Assembly (NCBI RefSeq): GCF_927904885.1
Contig: NZ_CAKMNW010000023.1
Location: 1 to 64,000 of the forward strand
DNA: 64,000 bases
Source of the DNA: Candidatus Nitrotoga sp. M5
Lineage (GTDB): Bacteria; Pseudomonadota; Gammaproteobacteria; Burkholderiales; Gallionellaceae
Direction of reading: 5' to 3'
Below the pieces are notes generated by a model, which did not search any database, was not told where the DNA came from, and worked only from the letters and a program-made list of their open reading frames with translations. Positions 9,109-18,557 of the stretch are shown piece by piece. Both the position numbers and the translations under genes were made by a program. The first letter of the stretch is position 1. Every line of letters starts with the position of its first letter.

Positions 9109-9576
9109 CTACCAAGTGCTAGGTAAATGAAGTTGTGTCGGTTTGTTTCTTTGGATTACTTTATAGTATTCCATAGTCCCCACTGGTTCAACTTTCGCAT
9201 TATGCGGGTAGAAATTTATTGATTCGAAAGCATAGTTCCATTTTCTAATTTCTGAGAGAGGAGAAGATGATGTTGGCGGCTGGCCGCTTTCTGTTGGTGT
9301 TGGTGTTGGTGTTGGTGTTGGTGTTGGTGTTGGTGTTGGTGTCGGTGTTGGTGTTGGTGTTGGTGTCGGTGTTGGTGTTGGTGTTGGTGTCGGTGAGCTA
9401 CCACTGCAGTTTATTGTCAGGTTGCCGTCGACACCTAAGCTCATGCTATCATAGGCACATGAGTTCCCTGTTGCTCCGTTCAATGTTGCTGTACCAGCCA
9501 AGGTTGAGCCCGTGCCGGCCATCGTAAAAGCCAAAACGCAAGCTGCGACTTTTGTGTTTCTTAATTTCTGATTCAT
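9109..9576 (-). CDS. Secreted protein with Pro-Thr dipeptide repeat
   Basis: 155 residues with a signal peptide (positively charged start, then CVLAFTMAGTGSTLAG), a short Cys-containing segment (SCAYDSM ... TINCSG), about 18 Pro-Thr dipeptides and a C-terminal 50-residue region without a recognised domain. Pro-Thr stretches are typical extended linkers in secreted enzymes or surface proteins; here there is no catalytic domain after the linker, so the protein may be a truncated or repurposed surface protein. The start is typical of secreted proteins and the gene has its own terminator. Function unknown. Confidence 0.6.
   Translation of the reverse strand: MNQKLRNTKVAACVLAFTMAGTGSTLAGTATLNGATGNSCAYDSMSLGVDGNLTINCSGSSPTPTPTPTPTPTPTPTPTPTPTPTPTPTPTPTPTESGQPPTSSSPLSEIRKWNYAFESINFYPHNAKVEPVGTMEYYKVIQRNKPTQLHLPSTW
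9293..9395. repeat. Hexanucleotide microsatellite (GTTGGT with GTCGGT variants)
   Basis: About 17 consecutive six-base units inside the secreted-protein gene, encoding the Pro-Thr repeat on the minus strand. Since each unit is six bases, slippage would change linker length without breaking the frame. Confidence 0.9.
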
Positions 9577-9815
9577 ACTAGTCTCCTAATATTAGTTTAA
9601 TTACCGATTCTCGGAATCGCGCTTTATATAAAAGCGAGGAATACATCATGAAAATATAACCAGCATTTGGTTCGAAGCATTTCATTTTAAATCATACCCC
9701 AGCTATAGTTACACAATACAGACCATAACATCTAGTTGCTAGTTCATTCTGCTGGGTGGTAATAATATGGGAATGAGTGGCGATTCCCAGTAACACTTTC
9801 TGGAAAAGTGCAATA

Positions 9816-9987
9816 GGACGCCATTAAAAATCCAATTTTGCGAGCAGCCGCTTCGTAGTGTGCCTACTCACCCCGTTGCATCACAATACGACACTACTCA
9901 ATATTGGTTGATTATATATCAACATATCTACCGAGCTCAATTTGTTACTCGTGTTCTGCTTAGAAATTTGAATTTTTAGAGGCACCC
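9816..9987. repeat. Short element with terminal inverted repeats (family copy 1)
   Basis: Left end GGACGCCATTAAAAATCC, right end GAATTTTTAGAGGCACCC, which are imperfect inverted repeats. The inner left part (CAATTTTGCGAGCAGCCGC, then CACCCCGTTGC) is shared with copies at 17.9 kb and 37.8 kb. No gene fits inside. It looks like a non-autonomous MITE-type element of 172 bases. Confidence 0.6.
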
Positions 9988-10015
9988 TTTTATTAGTAAG
10001 ATATCTAATTTCAAT

Positions 10016-10052
10016 AAAAAAAGGGAGTGGAATTTCTTCGCACCCCCCTTTT
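10016..10052 (-). terminator. Rho-independent terminator after the surface protein gene
   Basis: On the minus strand AAAAGGGGGGTG pairs with CACTCCCTTTT with a small imperfection around an 11-base loop, followed by T residues. It lies about 80 bases after the stop codon of the upstream minus-strand gene. Confidence 0.7.
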
Positions 10053-10132
10053 CAAGCTACACACTAGTAAGCTGCGTGTAGCTTCACCATCAGTAACAAA
10101 ATTACAAAGATGGCGTTATCGTAGTCGTATAC

Positions 10133-11620
10133 TTAATCTACAATTGAAACCGTATACTTATGATTGAAATTACCGCCGTATGTTGCCATAATTCCAGGCG
10201 CTGCATTTTGGTTAATGAAATCTTGCAACATGAATCCAACAGTAGGCAAGCCGGTATAAATATCGCCATCAAGACTTGTTAGAGATTGAGCAGCAGTTCC
10301 ATGAGTAACCCCATTACCATCAATTTGTCCATTAACAGCGGTGATTCCAGATGCATTAAAGGCCATCCGCAACCATCCATTTTCGAAGTTAACTGGAACA
10401 TTTACTTCGTTGGCAGATCCTAATACATGGCTGTTATTAAACGTAACAACTGTTGTTTCCCAGCACAATGAAGTGCCGCCGCCTGGAGCAGGTGGTGAGA
10501 AATCAACGATGCTGACGTTACCCTCTTCACGATCCCAGTAGCTCAGGCCAACAGGTTCGCATGCGCCGTTAAGCCAGAATTTGTGGGTGAATGGACTAAA
10601 CAATTGTGTGGCGTCTGGAGTCAATGCCGGGTTATGGACGGGTACATTGTAGCGTTTGGTTGGCATTGTTATCACCCAGTCAGTACCGGACAGGGTTGCA
10701 TTATCCAGAACATACTCGTTGATAATATTGTTGTGCATCAGCAACGCACTGACAGTAGCGTCACCGCTAGACCAAGAACTGGTTACAACGGAGCCACCGT
10801 TAAACACAACACTGGTTGTATCTGCGAACGTCAGATCCGGGAAAATACTGCCCGGAGGATTCCAGATATTTTGGAGATGAGATGGTGCGAAGGCATCCAA
10901 CGCAACTGGGTCATAGCCAAAATCAGTTCCAGCTGCAACACCTATCAGAGAAGCTGTACCTGCCAATCCACCAGTTGAAGGGTTGGCTCTTGCTGATTGA
11001 CCACCCACTACCAATGCGCTACCAGCGCCCATATCCATGTTAGCTGCCTGAACTAGCGCGCAATTAGCTGGGACACCACCGACGTGAGTTACAGCTGCGT
11101 CGATCATGGTATTCGTGATTGTGCCCATTTCGATAACTTCAAAATATCCTTCACGGGTACGATCCAAAGATTGGGTCTCGCCGTCTCCGCCACTTTGTTG
11201 AATGCCTTCAAGAGCAGCGCCGGAAAATGCGAAGTTCACAAACTCTTTACCACCAGCAGGAATCGCAGGGGCTGTGCATGATTTGTCAGAAGTAATAAGC
11301 TTCGCGCCGTTAGTTGTATTAACAACTGCAGCAGTCCACATGTCATTCGGGGACAGGTAGAGGTTAAAGTCAAGTACTTCGCGGCTGTTCTTGCCTTCGG
11401 TGAAACGAACTTTTACGGCTTTGGAAGAATTTGTAGTGTTCACTACGGACATGTATGTGTCCATTCCAGCGCGTGTGGTGTAGTAAGGGTAAATCAGAAC
11501 TTCGCCCAGACCGTTTGAATTTACGTGCACAGCCGCATTTGCTGCATTACTCGCCATACCAACTGTGCTTACCGCCGCTACCATAGCAAGATACAGTGAC
11601 TTTCTTTTAAATTTTTGCAT
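10133..11620 (-). CDS. Putative cell-surface/secreted protein
   Basis: 495 residues starting with a clear signal peptide (KFKRKSLYLAMVAAVSTVG ... AANA). The mature part is rich in Asn, Thr, Gly and Val, begins VHVNSNGLGEVLIYPYYTTR and contains four Cys that could form disulfides. The composition suggests a beta-rich outer-surface or extracellular protein. Proteins with the GEVLIYPYYT start occur in environmental proteobacteria as uncharacterised surface proteins; no enzyme motif is seen. It is transcribed alone with its own terminator, and the type II secretion genes lie just upstream, so export by that route is possible but unproven. Confidence 0.65.
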   Translation of the reverse strand: MQKFKRKSLYLAMVAAVSTVGMASNAANAAVHVNSNGLGEVLIYPYYTTRAGMDTYMSVVNTTNSSKAVKVRFTEGKNSREVLDFNLYLSPNDMWTAAVVNTTNGAKLITSDKSCTAPAIPAGGKEFVNFAFSGAALEGIQQSGGDGETQSLDRTREGYFEVIEMGTITNTMIDAAVTHVGGVPANCALVQAANMDMGAGSALVVGGQSARANPSTGGLAGTASLIGVAAGTDFGYDPVALDAFAPSHLQNIWNPPGSIFPDLTFADTTSVVFNGGSVVTSSWSSGDATVSALLMHNNIINEYVLDNATLSGTDWVITMPTKRYNVPVHNPALTPDATQLFSPFTHKFWLNGACEPVGLSYWDREEGNVSIVDFSPPAPGGGTSLCWETTVVTFNNSHVLGSANEVNVPVNFENGWLRMAFNASGITAVNGQIDGNGVTHGTAAQSLTSLDGDIYTGLPTVGFMLQDFINQNAAPGIMATYGGNFNHKYTVSIVD

Positions 11621-11823
11621 TATCGCTAGACTCCTTAATTTTGTTACGAAATGTTAAAGTTTAACCTCATAAAAGATGAATTCTTTTATGGAAGTGATAC
11701 TTCAATAATTACTACAGTCGACTTTAGAAATTACTGCGATGTTATTGTATATCATAGCTGTTTCATTTTACAAGTGATTTTTTATACACATAATCCTCCT
11801 ATCTAAAAATCCATAACTACAAA

Positions 11824-12246
11824 TTATCTACGCTGGACAAACCACCATTTTCCGTTTTGGCGTAACCAATTCTCTTTGAGAATAGTCTCAATTGATTTCA
11901 TATCACGATAGCTATACTCAATTGCCATCGTCACCTCGCATTGATCATGCTCACATGAAACAGAATTCACATTGGCTTTTTCCCAAGTGCCACCACGAAT
12001 TTTAGCTTTATATAAATCCAACGACATAACTTCACGTGTACCAGGGCTCAGATAACTGTACGCTTTTGCAAAATCCCCTTTTATTAGAGCTTCCCAACGA
12101 GCAACTGCCAAGTCGGAAACCATCTTTTGCGGTTCATTCTGCACAGATGATATTGAACCTCCACCTGATCCAGCACAACCTACTACTCCAGCACTTAGGA
12201 CAAGCGCCGCCGCGGTACTTTGTAGTTTAAAAGTAATTCTGCACAT
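11824..12246 (-). CDS. Putative lipoprotein of unknown function
   Basis: About 140 residues. A basic N-terminus and hydrophobic stretch end in the lipobox-like VVGC, followed by AGSGGGS, so the mature protein is likely acylated and membrane-anchored. The body (ARWEALIKGDFAKAYSYLSPG, ending NGKWWFVQRR) resembles NTF2-like small proteins with a terminal Trp-rich strand, but no family is assigned. The start is uncertain: the ATG used has a weak ribosome site, and a TTG four codons earlier preceded by GGGTG would add KKR to the signal peptide. Confidence 0.6.
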   Translation of the reverse strand: MCRITFKLQSTAAALVLSAGVVGCAGSGGGSISSVQNEPQKMVSDLAVARWEALIKGDFAKAYSYLSPGTREVMSLDLYKAKIRGGTWEKANVNSVSCEHDQCEVTMAIEYSYRDMKSIETILKENWLRQNGKWWFVQRR

Positions 12247-12622
12247 CCGTTTTTTCAAGAATTCACCCAAACATCTATAGTTTTTATATTGACTATAGTC
12301 ACTCTTGCGTGAATGAACTGTCAAGGTCAATCTAAATTCTTTTGTTGCGATGTCTCTTTTATGCAACATATATACGTTTAAGATAGATAAACCGAGCATT
12401 TTTGTAATTATTCGACTGTTTTCATAACTCCAGCATCAAATAATTTACAACCTGAAATTTCTGCACAATATTTTCCACTAAGAATTCGGTCTGCCCAATG
12501 CAAATAACAGAAATTCACTTTGCGCATCTTAATAATTTAAACCAAATCAGTTTACGGCATGGAGTAGAAATTCTTTAGGACACATTAGTGTTGTTCGTAA
12601 TATTATCAGGCAACGACCTGAG

Positions 12623-14884
12623 TTAAGGAGCCTGCTCAATTTTCCTTTCTATTAGTTTGGATGTGTTGCCAGATACCCCAGCTTTTCCCAACTGCTCGTT
12701 CAAAGTGTCAGGTTTCTTTGGTATATCGCTAGAGGTTCCGGTATCTTCTAAAAGGTCGTGTAAGGCGCTGAGTTTTTTTCGGAATTCATCACTGACTTCG
12801 CGCGCTTGCTGGTTATTAGCCACCAACCGTGGTGTTATCAAAAGTACAAGCTCGGTGCGGGTTTTGTTAAATGTCTGGACACCGAATAATCCACCGATAA
12901 ACGGGATTTTAGACAGGTACGGCAATCCGCTGCTTCCCCTGTTATTATCATCCTTAATTAATCCACCCAACACCATTGTCTCACCGGATTTAACCACGAC
13001 CGTAGTTTCTATCGCGCGCTTGCTGATAGTAGGAGAATTAATAGAGGATGTTGTGGTCAAGGAGGCTGAGCTAACCTCTTGATCAATTTCCATAGTAACT
13101 TGACCACCGGCATTGATGCGTGGCGTAACCTTTAACAGAACTCCGGTATCAATATACTGTATTGAAGCAATTAGCCCTGTGGCTGAGCCTAAAACAGTTT
13201 GAGTCTGGCTGGTGATCGGTACCCGATCGCCGACTTGGATTTTGGCGGTTTGATTGTCAGTGACCATTAAATGTGGCGAGGAAATTACCTTGACGCGTGA
13301 ATCGGTTGCCAATAAATTGAGCGCAGCGGACACCCCGCCCGCTACATTTGAATTGCTCAACACATAGGAAAAGCCGGGAGCTAATGCACTAATTCCTGGG
13401 CCGCCGGTATCGAGCTTGCCGTTACCGTTTCCATTTTTGAATGCCCATTCCAATCCAAATTTTAAATCACCAGAGAGCGTTACCTCGGCGATTGTTACAT
13501 CAATTAAAACCTGTCGCGGAGGCACATCTAGCTTGCGAATGGCGGCTTCTATTTTTTCGTAATTGGACGGCGAGGCCATAATTAGCAATGAATTGTTGTC
13601 TTTGTCGGCGATCACGCGAATATCCCCGTATACCGCGACACTATCACCGGCTGCCTCTTGTGGTTCCGAGGTTGTATTCACGGGAGTTGATTTTGTCGAC
13701 TCTACCTGTGCTGGAGCCAAGCCAGGAGCAAGCGCAGGTGGTTGCGATGTTGAAGCCGTTGACTTTTTGAATACTTTATTGAGCAATTCTGCCAATTTCT
13801 CAGCCATTCCATTTTGCACTGGGTAAACGAATAAGCGCATGCCGGCAGTGGTCTCGGCTCCGCCAGTGCGGTCAAAACGTTCAATCCATAATCTTGCCTG
13901 CTCGAGATATTTGGGTTGTTGGGTGATCACCAAAATGGCGTTCAGACGCTCGATCGGAACCAGTTTGACCACGCCGGCCAAAGGACTAAGTGCTTTAGCG
14001 TCAAAGATTTTGTCAAGATCTGCCACGGCGGTCTTTACTTTGACGCTTTCAAGTGTGAAAAGAGCGACTGACATGCCAGCTAGCCAATCGACATCGAACA
14101 TGGTGATAGTGTCCTGCAAATGTTGTAATTCGCGTTCGGTACCAGAAAGAATAAGCAGGTTGCGTGCTTCATCAATACGCACGGATTTTGCTTCAGAAAC
14201 AAATGGCTCAAGAATTTTTACCATTTCACTGGCGGCGATAAATTTTAACGGCGCGATCTGAACGCTGTAACCGCGGCCGCCTTGCAATATTACTTTGTCG
14301 TCTCCTAGTTGCGGCGTGATCGAGCCGCGCGTGGCAGTCGCTGCAGGAACTATTTTGTAAATCTCATCTTCTCTGATGATCGCTGCACCATTCATGCGTA
14401 GCAGTGTTTCCAGTGTTGGCAGCAAGTCCTTTTGCTGAAGGGGTTTGCTGGTATGCAAATTGATTACTCCTTGCACCTTGGGATCAATTATGTAAGTTTC
14501 ATTGAATATGTCACCCACTATCGCTTTGACTACCTCGCGCAAATCAGCGCCCTCGAAATTAAGCATTACTGTGTCGCCAGTAGCTAGTTTGGCCACGTTT
14601 GTAGCTGGCTCTGGTGCTTTGACAAATACTCCCGTGCCAGGATACATTTTGGTTTTTTCCAAGCTATCGATGACGGCAGGTTGTTCCGCTGGCACATTCC
14701 TGGTTTCGACACCATCACTATTCTGTGTAATAGAATGCGGTTTTACGACTTTTTCGATTTTCTTTACGTCGATTTTTTTCTCATCGATTTTCTTCGCTTC
14801 GAACGTCTTGAAAAAGGTAGTGCACCCTCCCAGTAAAGGGAGAGTGATCATAATCAGTACCCAAGTCAGGCGAGTTTTATCCAT
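12623..14884 (-). CDS. gspD: Type II secretion system secretin GspD
   Basis: About 753 residues forming the outer-membrane channel of the type II secretion system. The chosen start gives a lipoprotein-type signal ending LLGGC (Cys21). Periplasmic N-domains follow (for example NFEGADLREVVKAIVGDIF in N0 and repeated N1-N3 modules with VPIERLNAILVI), then a spacer with Pro/Ala/Ser and the C-terminal secretin domain (VISSPHLMVTDNQTAKIQVG, VPITSQTQ, GGLIKDDNN, LVLLITPRLV). It is the last gene of the gsp run on this strand, 220 bases after the C/P-like gene. Confidence 0.93.
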   Translation of the reverse strand: MDKTRLTWVLIMITLPLLGGCTTFFKTFEAKKIDEKKIDVKKIEKVVKPHSITQNSDGVETRNVPAEQPAVIDSLEKTKMYPGTGVFVKAPEPATNVAKLATGDTVMLNFEGADLREVVKAIVGDIFNETYIIDPKVQGVINLHTSKPLQQKDLLPTLETLLRMNGAAIIREDEIYKIVPAATATRGSITPQLGDDKVILQGGRGYSVQIAPLKFIAASEMVKILEPFVSEAKSVRIDEARNLLILSGTERELQHLQDTITMFDVDWLAGMSVALFTLESVKVKTAVADLDKIFDAKALSPLAGVVKLVPIERLNAILVITQQPKYLEQARLWIERFDRTGGAETTAGMRLFVYPVQNGMAEKLAELLNKVFKKSTASTSQPPALAPGLAPAQVESTKSTPVNTTSEPQEAAGDSVAVYGDIRVIADKDNNSLLIMASPSNYEKIEAAIRKLDVPPRQVLIDVTIAEVTLSGDLKFGLEWAFKNGNGNGKLDTGGPGISALAPGFSYVLSNSNVAGGVSAALNLLATDSRVKVISSPHLMVTDNQTAKIQVGDRVPITSQTQTVLGSATGLIASIQYIDTGVLLKVTPRINAGGQVTMEIDQEVSSASLTTTSSINSPTISKRAIETTVVVKSGETMVLGGLIKDDNNRGSSGLPYLSKIPFIGGLFGVQTFNKTRTELVLLITPRLVANNQQAREVSDEFRKKLSALHDLLEDTGTSSDIPKKPDTLNEQLGKAGVSGNTSKLIERKIEQAP

Positions 14885-15132
14885 GCCGTTCTCTTTATTG
14901 TGTAATAGCATATTGGCTTCTCAATCAAAATGGCTCTATGCGAAATAGAGTGAGTAATAAAGCTTTAATCTCCCGCTGAAAATGTAAATCTTTTACAGAA
15001 GAAACAAATCCGATTGTTTTTCGTCAGGCTCAGAACGAACGGATTGTAGCTGACTATTTTTAGTTGTTAATCTTGTATTTCTTGAATGGTGCTTCACTAT
15101 CAATTCTGTAGAACATATTAAAAATGTGTTTG
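14885..15132. other. Intergenic region with a degenerate inverted-repeat sequence
   Basis: Contains a stretch around 15019-15048 (TCGTCAGGCTCAGAACGAACGG) related to the widespread CGTCCTGAGC...CGAACGG extragenic repeats of proteobacteria; similar degenerate copies occur at 18.13 and 18.40 kb. No gene or clear promoter seen. Confidence 0.35.
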
Positions 15133-15828
15133 TTACGGCGGCGGCAATTGTCGCAAGGCACGGCGGCGTTCGAAAACAGACCGTGGGTCACCAGCGTTCG
15201 AAGTCGGAGCTGCAATTGGCGCTCCCGGCACTGTTTCAGCGGATGCTGGGGGCGCAACCCTTCCCGTATTGCCATACTGTCCTGCCGGCGGTGACGCCGC
15301 CTTGATTTTCAGTATTATTTCTTCGTACTCATCGCCCTGTTTGAAGGTGATTTTATCACGGTCCAATTTCTCAATTTGCATACCGTTTATTTCTTGGCCT
15401 AGCTCGACACGTACCATCTTGCGGGTGGCGACTTCACGCAACAGCGCAATTTTTTTGTCCTTGGTAATAATGATGCCGTCCAAAATAAACTGCCCTTTGC
15501 GCATGGTTGGTTTGGGAGGCGCTATCGGCTCAGACGACGACTGCTGCTGCTGGAGAGAAGATACGAGCTCGGGCGGCAGCGGACGGCGGGTTGGCACAAA
15601 CAGTGGCCGTGTCAATATCTCTGTATAGTATTGATCCAGCGGCAGTAAAGCGAACTCTGGCTGCAGTGGCACCACTACTGGCCTAGCTTTTTGCGGCTTT
15701 GACTGCGGCAGTGCTATATTGTCACGGTTACCCCAGCCAAGTTCGGTTCCAATTGTCCAGATCAGGAACATGATTAATGCCAACCATAATATGGACGTGA
15801 AATAACGAGGTTCGAAGGGCAATTTCAT
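15133..15828 (-). CDS. Type II secretion inner-membrane/periplasmic protein, GspC/PilP-like
   Basis: 231 residues: short cytosolic start, one transmembrane helix (SILWLALIMFLIWTIGTEL), a Pro-rich linker and a beta-rich periplasmic domain (FILDGIIITKDKKIALLREV ... ITFKQGDEYEEIILKI) like the HR domain of GspC or the PilP fold that contacts the secretin. Its place between gspM and gspD suits that link between inner-membrane platform and secretin. No separate classical GspC is in the cluster. The C-terminus is a Pro/Ala-rich tail. Its start overlaps the gspM stop. Confidence 0.7.
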   Translation of the reverse strand: MKLPFEPRYFTSILWLALIMFLIWTIGTELGWGNRDNIALPQSKPQKARPVVVPLQPEFALLPLDQYYTEILTRPLFVPTRRPLPPELVSSLQQQQSSSEPIAPPKPTMRKGQFILDGIIITKDKKIALLREVATRKMVRVELGQEINGMQIEKLDRDKITFKQGDEYEEIILKIKAASPPAGQYGNTGRVAPPASAETVPGAPIAAPTSNAGDPRSVFERRRALRQLPPP

Positions 15829-16403
15829 TGTTTATCCGCTACCAACGCATAACTGGTTACGTCAAGCTGTGCTCTGAGTTCCGGTTCTTTCACAGGCGCG
15901 CCTTTTCGCGAAAAATTGCTCTGTGATCGTATGCTGACATTATCAAGTAGCAGATAGGGTCGCACTGTTTCTACGGTATAAAGAATATTTCTCAGTGCAG
16001 ACATGTCGCTGATAAATTGGATGTTGACAGTGACGCGTCGATAACCACCGTCATCTTTAAATGGCACCACTTGCATACTGACCAGCTTACCACCATTGGC
16101 CTCAATCGTATTTTTTACGGTTTCCTGAATTTCCGAGGCGGCTAGTGCGGCGCCGGTGTTTCTGAGGAAATGCTGGCGGCCTTCTTTTTTCTTCACTTGA
16201 TCGAGCGCCAACTGGATTTCGGCACGGCTCGCTACAATGTGCCGGTAACGCTCCAAATGGTCGATCATGCTATCCAACGACTGGTCGTAATGGCGATGCA
16301 ACATGTTAATTGGGATGAATATCAACAAAACGCCAATCATTATGAATAAGATTAACAGCCCAATGGCCAGGCTACGACTTTGATTTTTGCTGAGGGTACG
16401 CAT
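15825..16403 (-). CDS. gspM: Type II secretion system protein GspM (subtype b)
   Basis: 192 residues with one N-terminal membrane helix (AIGLLILFIMIGVLLIFIP) followed by a coiled-coil segment and a ferredoxin-like periplasmic domain (VSMQVVPFKDDGGYRRVTVN, LLLDNVSIRSQ), the pattern of the T2SSM_b/PilO group. It works with GspL to hold the ATPase at the inner membrane. Its start codon overlaps the stop of gspL. Confidence 0.8.
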   Translation of the reverse strand: MRTLSKNQSRSLAIGLLILFIMIGVLLIFIPINMLHRHYDQSLDSMIDHLERYRHIVASRAEIQLALDQVKKKEGRQHFLRNTGAALAASEIQETVKNTIEANGGKLVSMQVVPFKDDGGYRRVTVNIQFISDMSALRNILYTVETVRPYLLLDNVSIRSQSNFSRKGAPVKEPELRAQLDVTSYALVADKQ

Positions 16404-17752
16404 CAGAATTTAGCCTTTAGATTAGGCACGGCTTTCATTGTCTGTTTAATTGGCGTATTCGAAGCTGGCAGTGCTGGCTTGAGGGCTGGGACTCTAAGCG
16501 GCAACGGCGAATTAAACTTCTCCGCTTCGAGTTTATTGGATTCAGATGTGGATTGCTCTGACTGACTAATGGTGTTATCGAGTATGCCTGGTTCAGATTC
16601 AGGCTCGGGCGCTGGCGTAACGATTGTTGCGGTTGGTAGTGACGTTATTTCTGCTGCTAGATGGTAACGTTCTTTGTCTGGCATATGCCCCTTGGTCAGC
16701 GGCGAACGAAAGTTGGCACCATGCAAAATTTTTGCATACTCGAACAATGCGATCAATTTCGACGAAGTGCCGGTTTCCCCTTGGATTTGCAGTTCCTTGC
16801 CTTTAAGATTAAATTGTTGTACCCATGTATCATCTGGTAACAGTAGAGATAACTCGTCCAGCAATACTACTAACGGCGGGACTTCCTGTTTTTTTTTCAG
16901 CATGAAATTGTATTCTGCGGCTAACCTTTCCTGCTCGCTTCGCAATGCGTTAGTTTCTTGCGCTTGCTGCTTGGCGCGGTCAACTATCGGCAACAGTGTA
17001 ATCACGGTTTGTCGCTTCTGCCAAATCGGTATGGTTATGGCAGCCATTGCCAGAATAAACGTTAACAGGAATAACATGGGGTTGATTCCACGTAGCTTGG
17101 AAGGCCGAGTAGCGTGTCGCTCAGTTGGTATCAGGTTGATGGTATTGCCGTCTGGTACAGCAGTGCCGGCAACATATGCTGCTGTGATTGGTGCCCCCCA
17201 ACCCTCCAGCAGGTCCAGTGAACTATCCATCGCTGAGCGTGGTACAACCACCAGTTTGACGACAAGCCGATTTTTTTGGTTATCCACACGCAACACGCGA
17301 AAATCGAAATAAACTTGTCCAGCTTTGAAAGGGGTATGACGATCCATTTCGAAACCTAGTACTTGGCGAAGATTTTTGGCCGCGGCCAGAGGTAGTTCGA
17401 TCTGCTTGACAAGGCATTGAGTATCAGTGAGCCACAATGCAACCTGCTCATCGCGTTTATGCAGTTTGGTAAAAAGTGCTTGAAAAGTATTACCTTGTGT
17501 ATCAAGGTCTCCAGAGTGCCTCTCGACTCGATCTTGCTCGGTCAAGGTGCCTTGCAGCCATCGCTGTAATATAACGGTTTGAGGCGTGACTTCTATCAGC
17601 AATCCATTTGCAGCGTTTGCGCTGGATTGCCGCATCCATTGCGGCACGAGCGCAATGAGTTCGCTCGACCACCAACGCCAAAAGCGCCCAAGCGCTGAGT
17701 TTCTGTCAAAAGTAAAGCGCGGGTGCCGCGCAGTTAGAATTTTATTTATCAT
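16403..17752 (-). CDS. gspL: Type II secretion system protein GspL (PilN-type periplasmic domain)
   Basis: 449 residues. The cytoplasmic actin-like part (residues about 45-215, with VALWLTDTQCLVKQIELPLAAAKNL and FEMDRHTPFK) recruits the GspE ATPase. One transmembrane helix follows near residue 225-245 (MLFLLTFILAMAAITIPIW), then a coiled coil and a PilN-like periplasmic domain (LLPDDTWVQQFNLKGKELQI). A Pro/Ser-rich tail ends the protein. It is the first gene after an 800-base break in the gsp run and may have its own promoter. Confidence 0.85.
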   Translation of the reverse strand: MINKILTARHPRFTFDRNSALGRFWRWWSSELIALVPQWMRQSSANAANGLLIEVTPQTVILQRWLQGTLTEQDRVERHSGDLDTQGNTFQALFTKLHKRDEQVALWLTDTQCLVKQIELPLAAAKNLRQVLGFEMDRHTPFKAGQVYFDFRVLRVDNQKNRLVVKLVVVPRSAMDSSLDLLEGWGAPITAAYVAGTAVPDGNTINLIPTERHATRPSKLRGINPMLFLLTFILAMAAITIPIWQKRQTVITLLPIVDRAKQQAQETNALRSEQERLAAEYNFMLKKKQEVPPLVVLLDELSLLLPDDTWVQQFNLKGKELQIQGETGTSSKLIALFEYAKILHGANFRSPLTKGHMPDKERYHLAAEITSLPTATIVTPAPEPESEPGILDNTISQSEQSTSESNKLEAEKFNSPLPLRVPALKPALPASNTPIKQTMKAVPNLKAKF

Positions 17753-18557
17753 CTAAAACTGAAGTATACCTGTGAGATGTCTCTCATTCTGGCGATGAGA
17801 GGTATAAGGGTAATGGGCCCTGTATGATAAAGTGAAGAAGCGCATGACAATCAGTTATGTTCATTATCGTTAAGTTCAACCAAAGCTTTATGCTCATCAA
17901 AAAAAAGCTCTATCTAAAATAGAGGGCGCCTCTAAAATCCAATCTTGCAGCAGCTTCGGGGCTTGCTTACCTTGTTTCGTCTCAATGCGATGTTAATATA
18001 TATAGTGCTCAAATATTTTGTTCGTGTCTTGTCTGGCATAGAACTTTGAATTTTTAGAGGTGCCCAAGAGTGGATAATCAACTTTCAGTTTCTCGCAGAA
18101 GCAACATACCTCTCGCAGAAAAATAAATCCGTTAGTCCTAAGTTTGTCGAGGGATTAACCGATTTACCATGTTCCGAGCGATATATTTCTGCTGAATCGC
18201 CGCTCACCATGGCTTCTTTCTTCTTGCGTACCCATATCTGTAAGCAAGTTTCACCGAACAGTGCGTTGCGGTATAACCTTCACATTATCCGGCATGGTAT
18301 TGGCGCGACGCGCACTTCAAGATTGTCGGTATGATTGGCGCAATAGCCACCGTCAGCAAAGCAGAGAATGTAAACTCAAAATATTTCACTTGTCCTTAGT
18401 TTGGCAATTCATCCCTCCAATAGGACGAACGGATTTAGCTTGAACTTGAATATCCTCTGGGTTCAGGCTAGCAGCCGCAATTCATGGGAATTCTGCGATC
18501 AGCTCTTTTATTCATCACTCTCGTTCAAATGGAAGGGGGATAGGTGCGCGTAATTTT
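17753..18557. other. Gene-free gap splitting the gsp cluster
   Basis: About 800 bases between gspK and gspL without a convincing gene. The part nearest gspL holds the 142-base inverted-repeat element described separately. The rest holds two degenerate copies of a CCGTT(A/C)GTCCT...GACGAACGG type extragenic repeat around 18131-18162 and 18394-18434, bracketing about 230 bases of unidentified DNA. Short open frames here do not resemble known proteins. Confidence 0.5.
17924..18065. repeat. Short element with terminal inverted repeats (family copy 2)
   Basis: Ends are GGGCGCCTCTAAAA and TTTTTAGAGGTGCCC, nearly perfect inverted repeats. The inner sequence CCAATCTTGCAGCAGCTTC followed by GCTTACC matches copies at 9.8 and 37.8 kb. 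142 bases, no coding capacity; MITE-like. Confidence 0.75.

Noticed and set aside
9293..9395. CRISPR-like repeat array
   Set aside because: Units are contiguous six-base repeats without spacers inside a coding sequence.
16674..17312. 212-codon plus-strand open frame opposite gspL
   Set aside because: Shadow of the gspL coding strand; Ser/Arg-rich composition typical of antisense frames.
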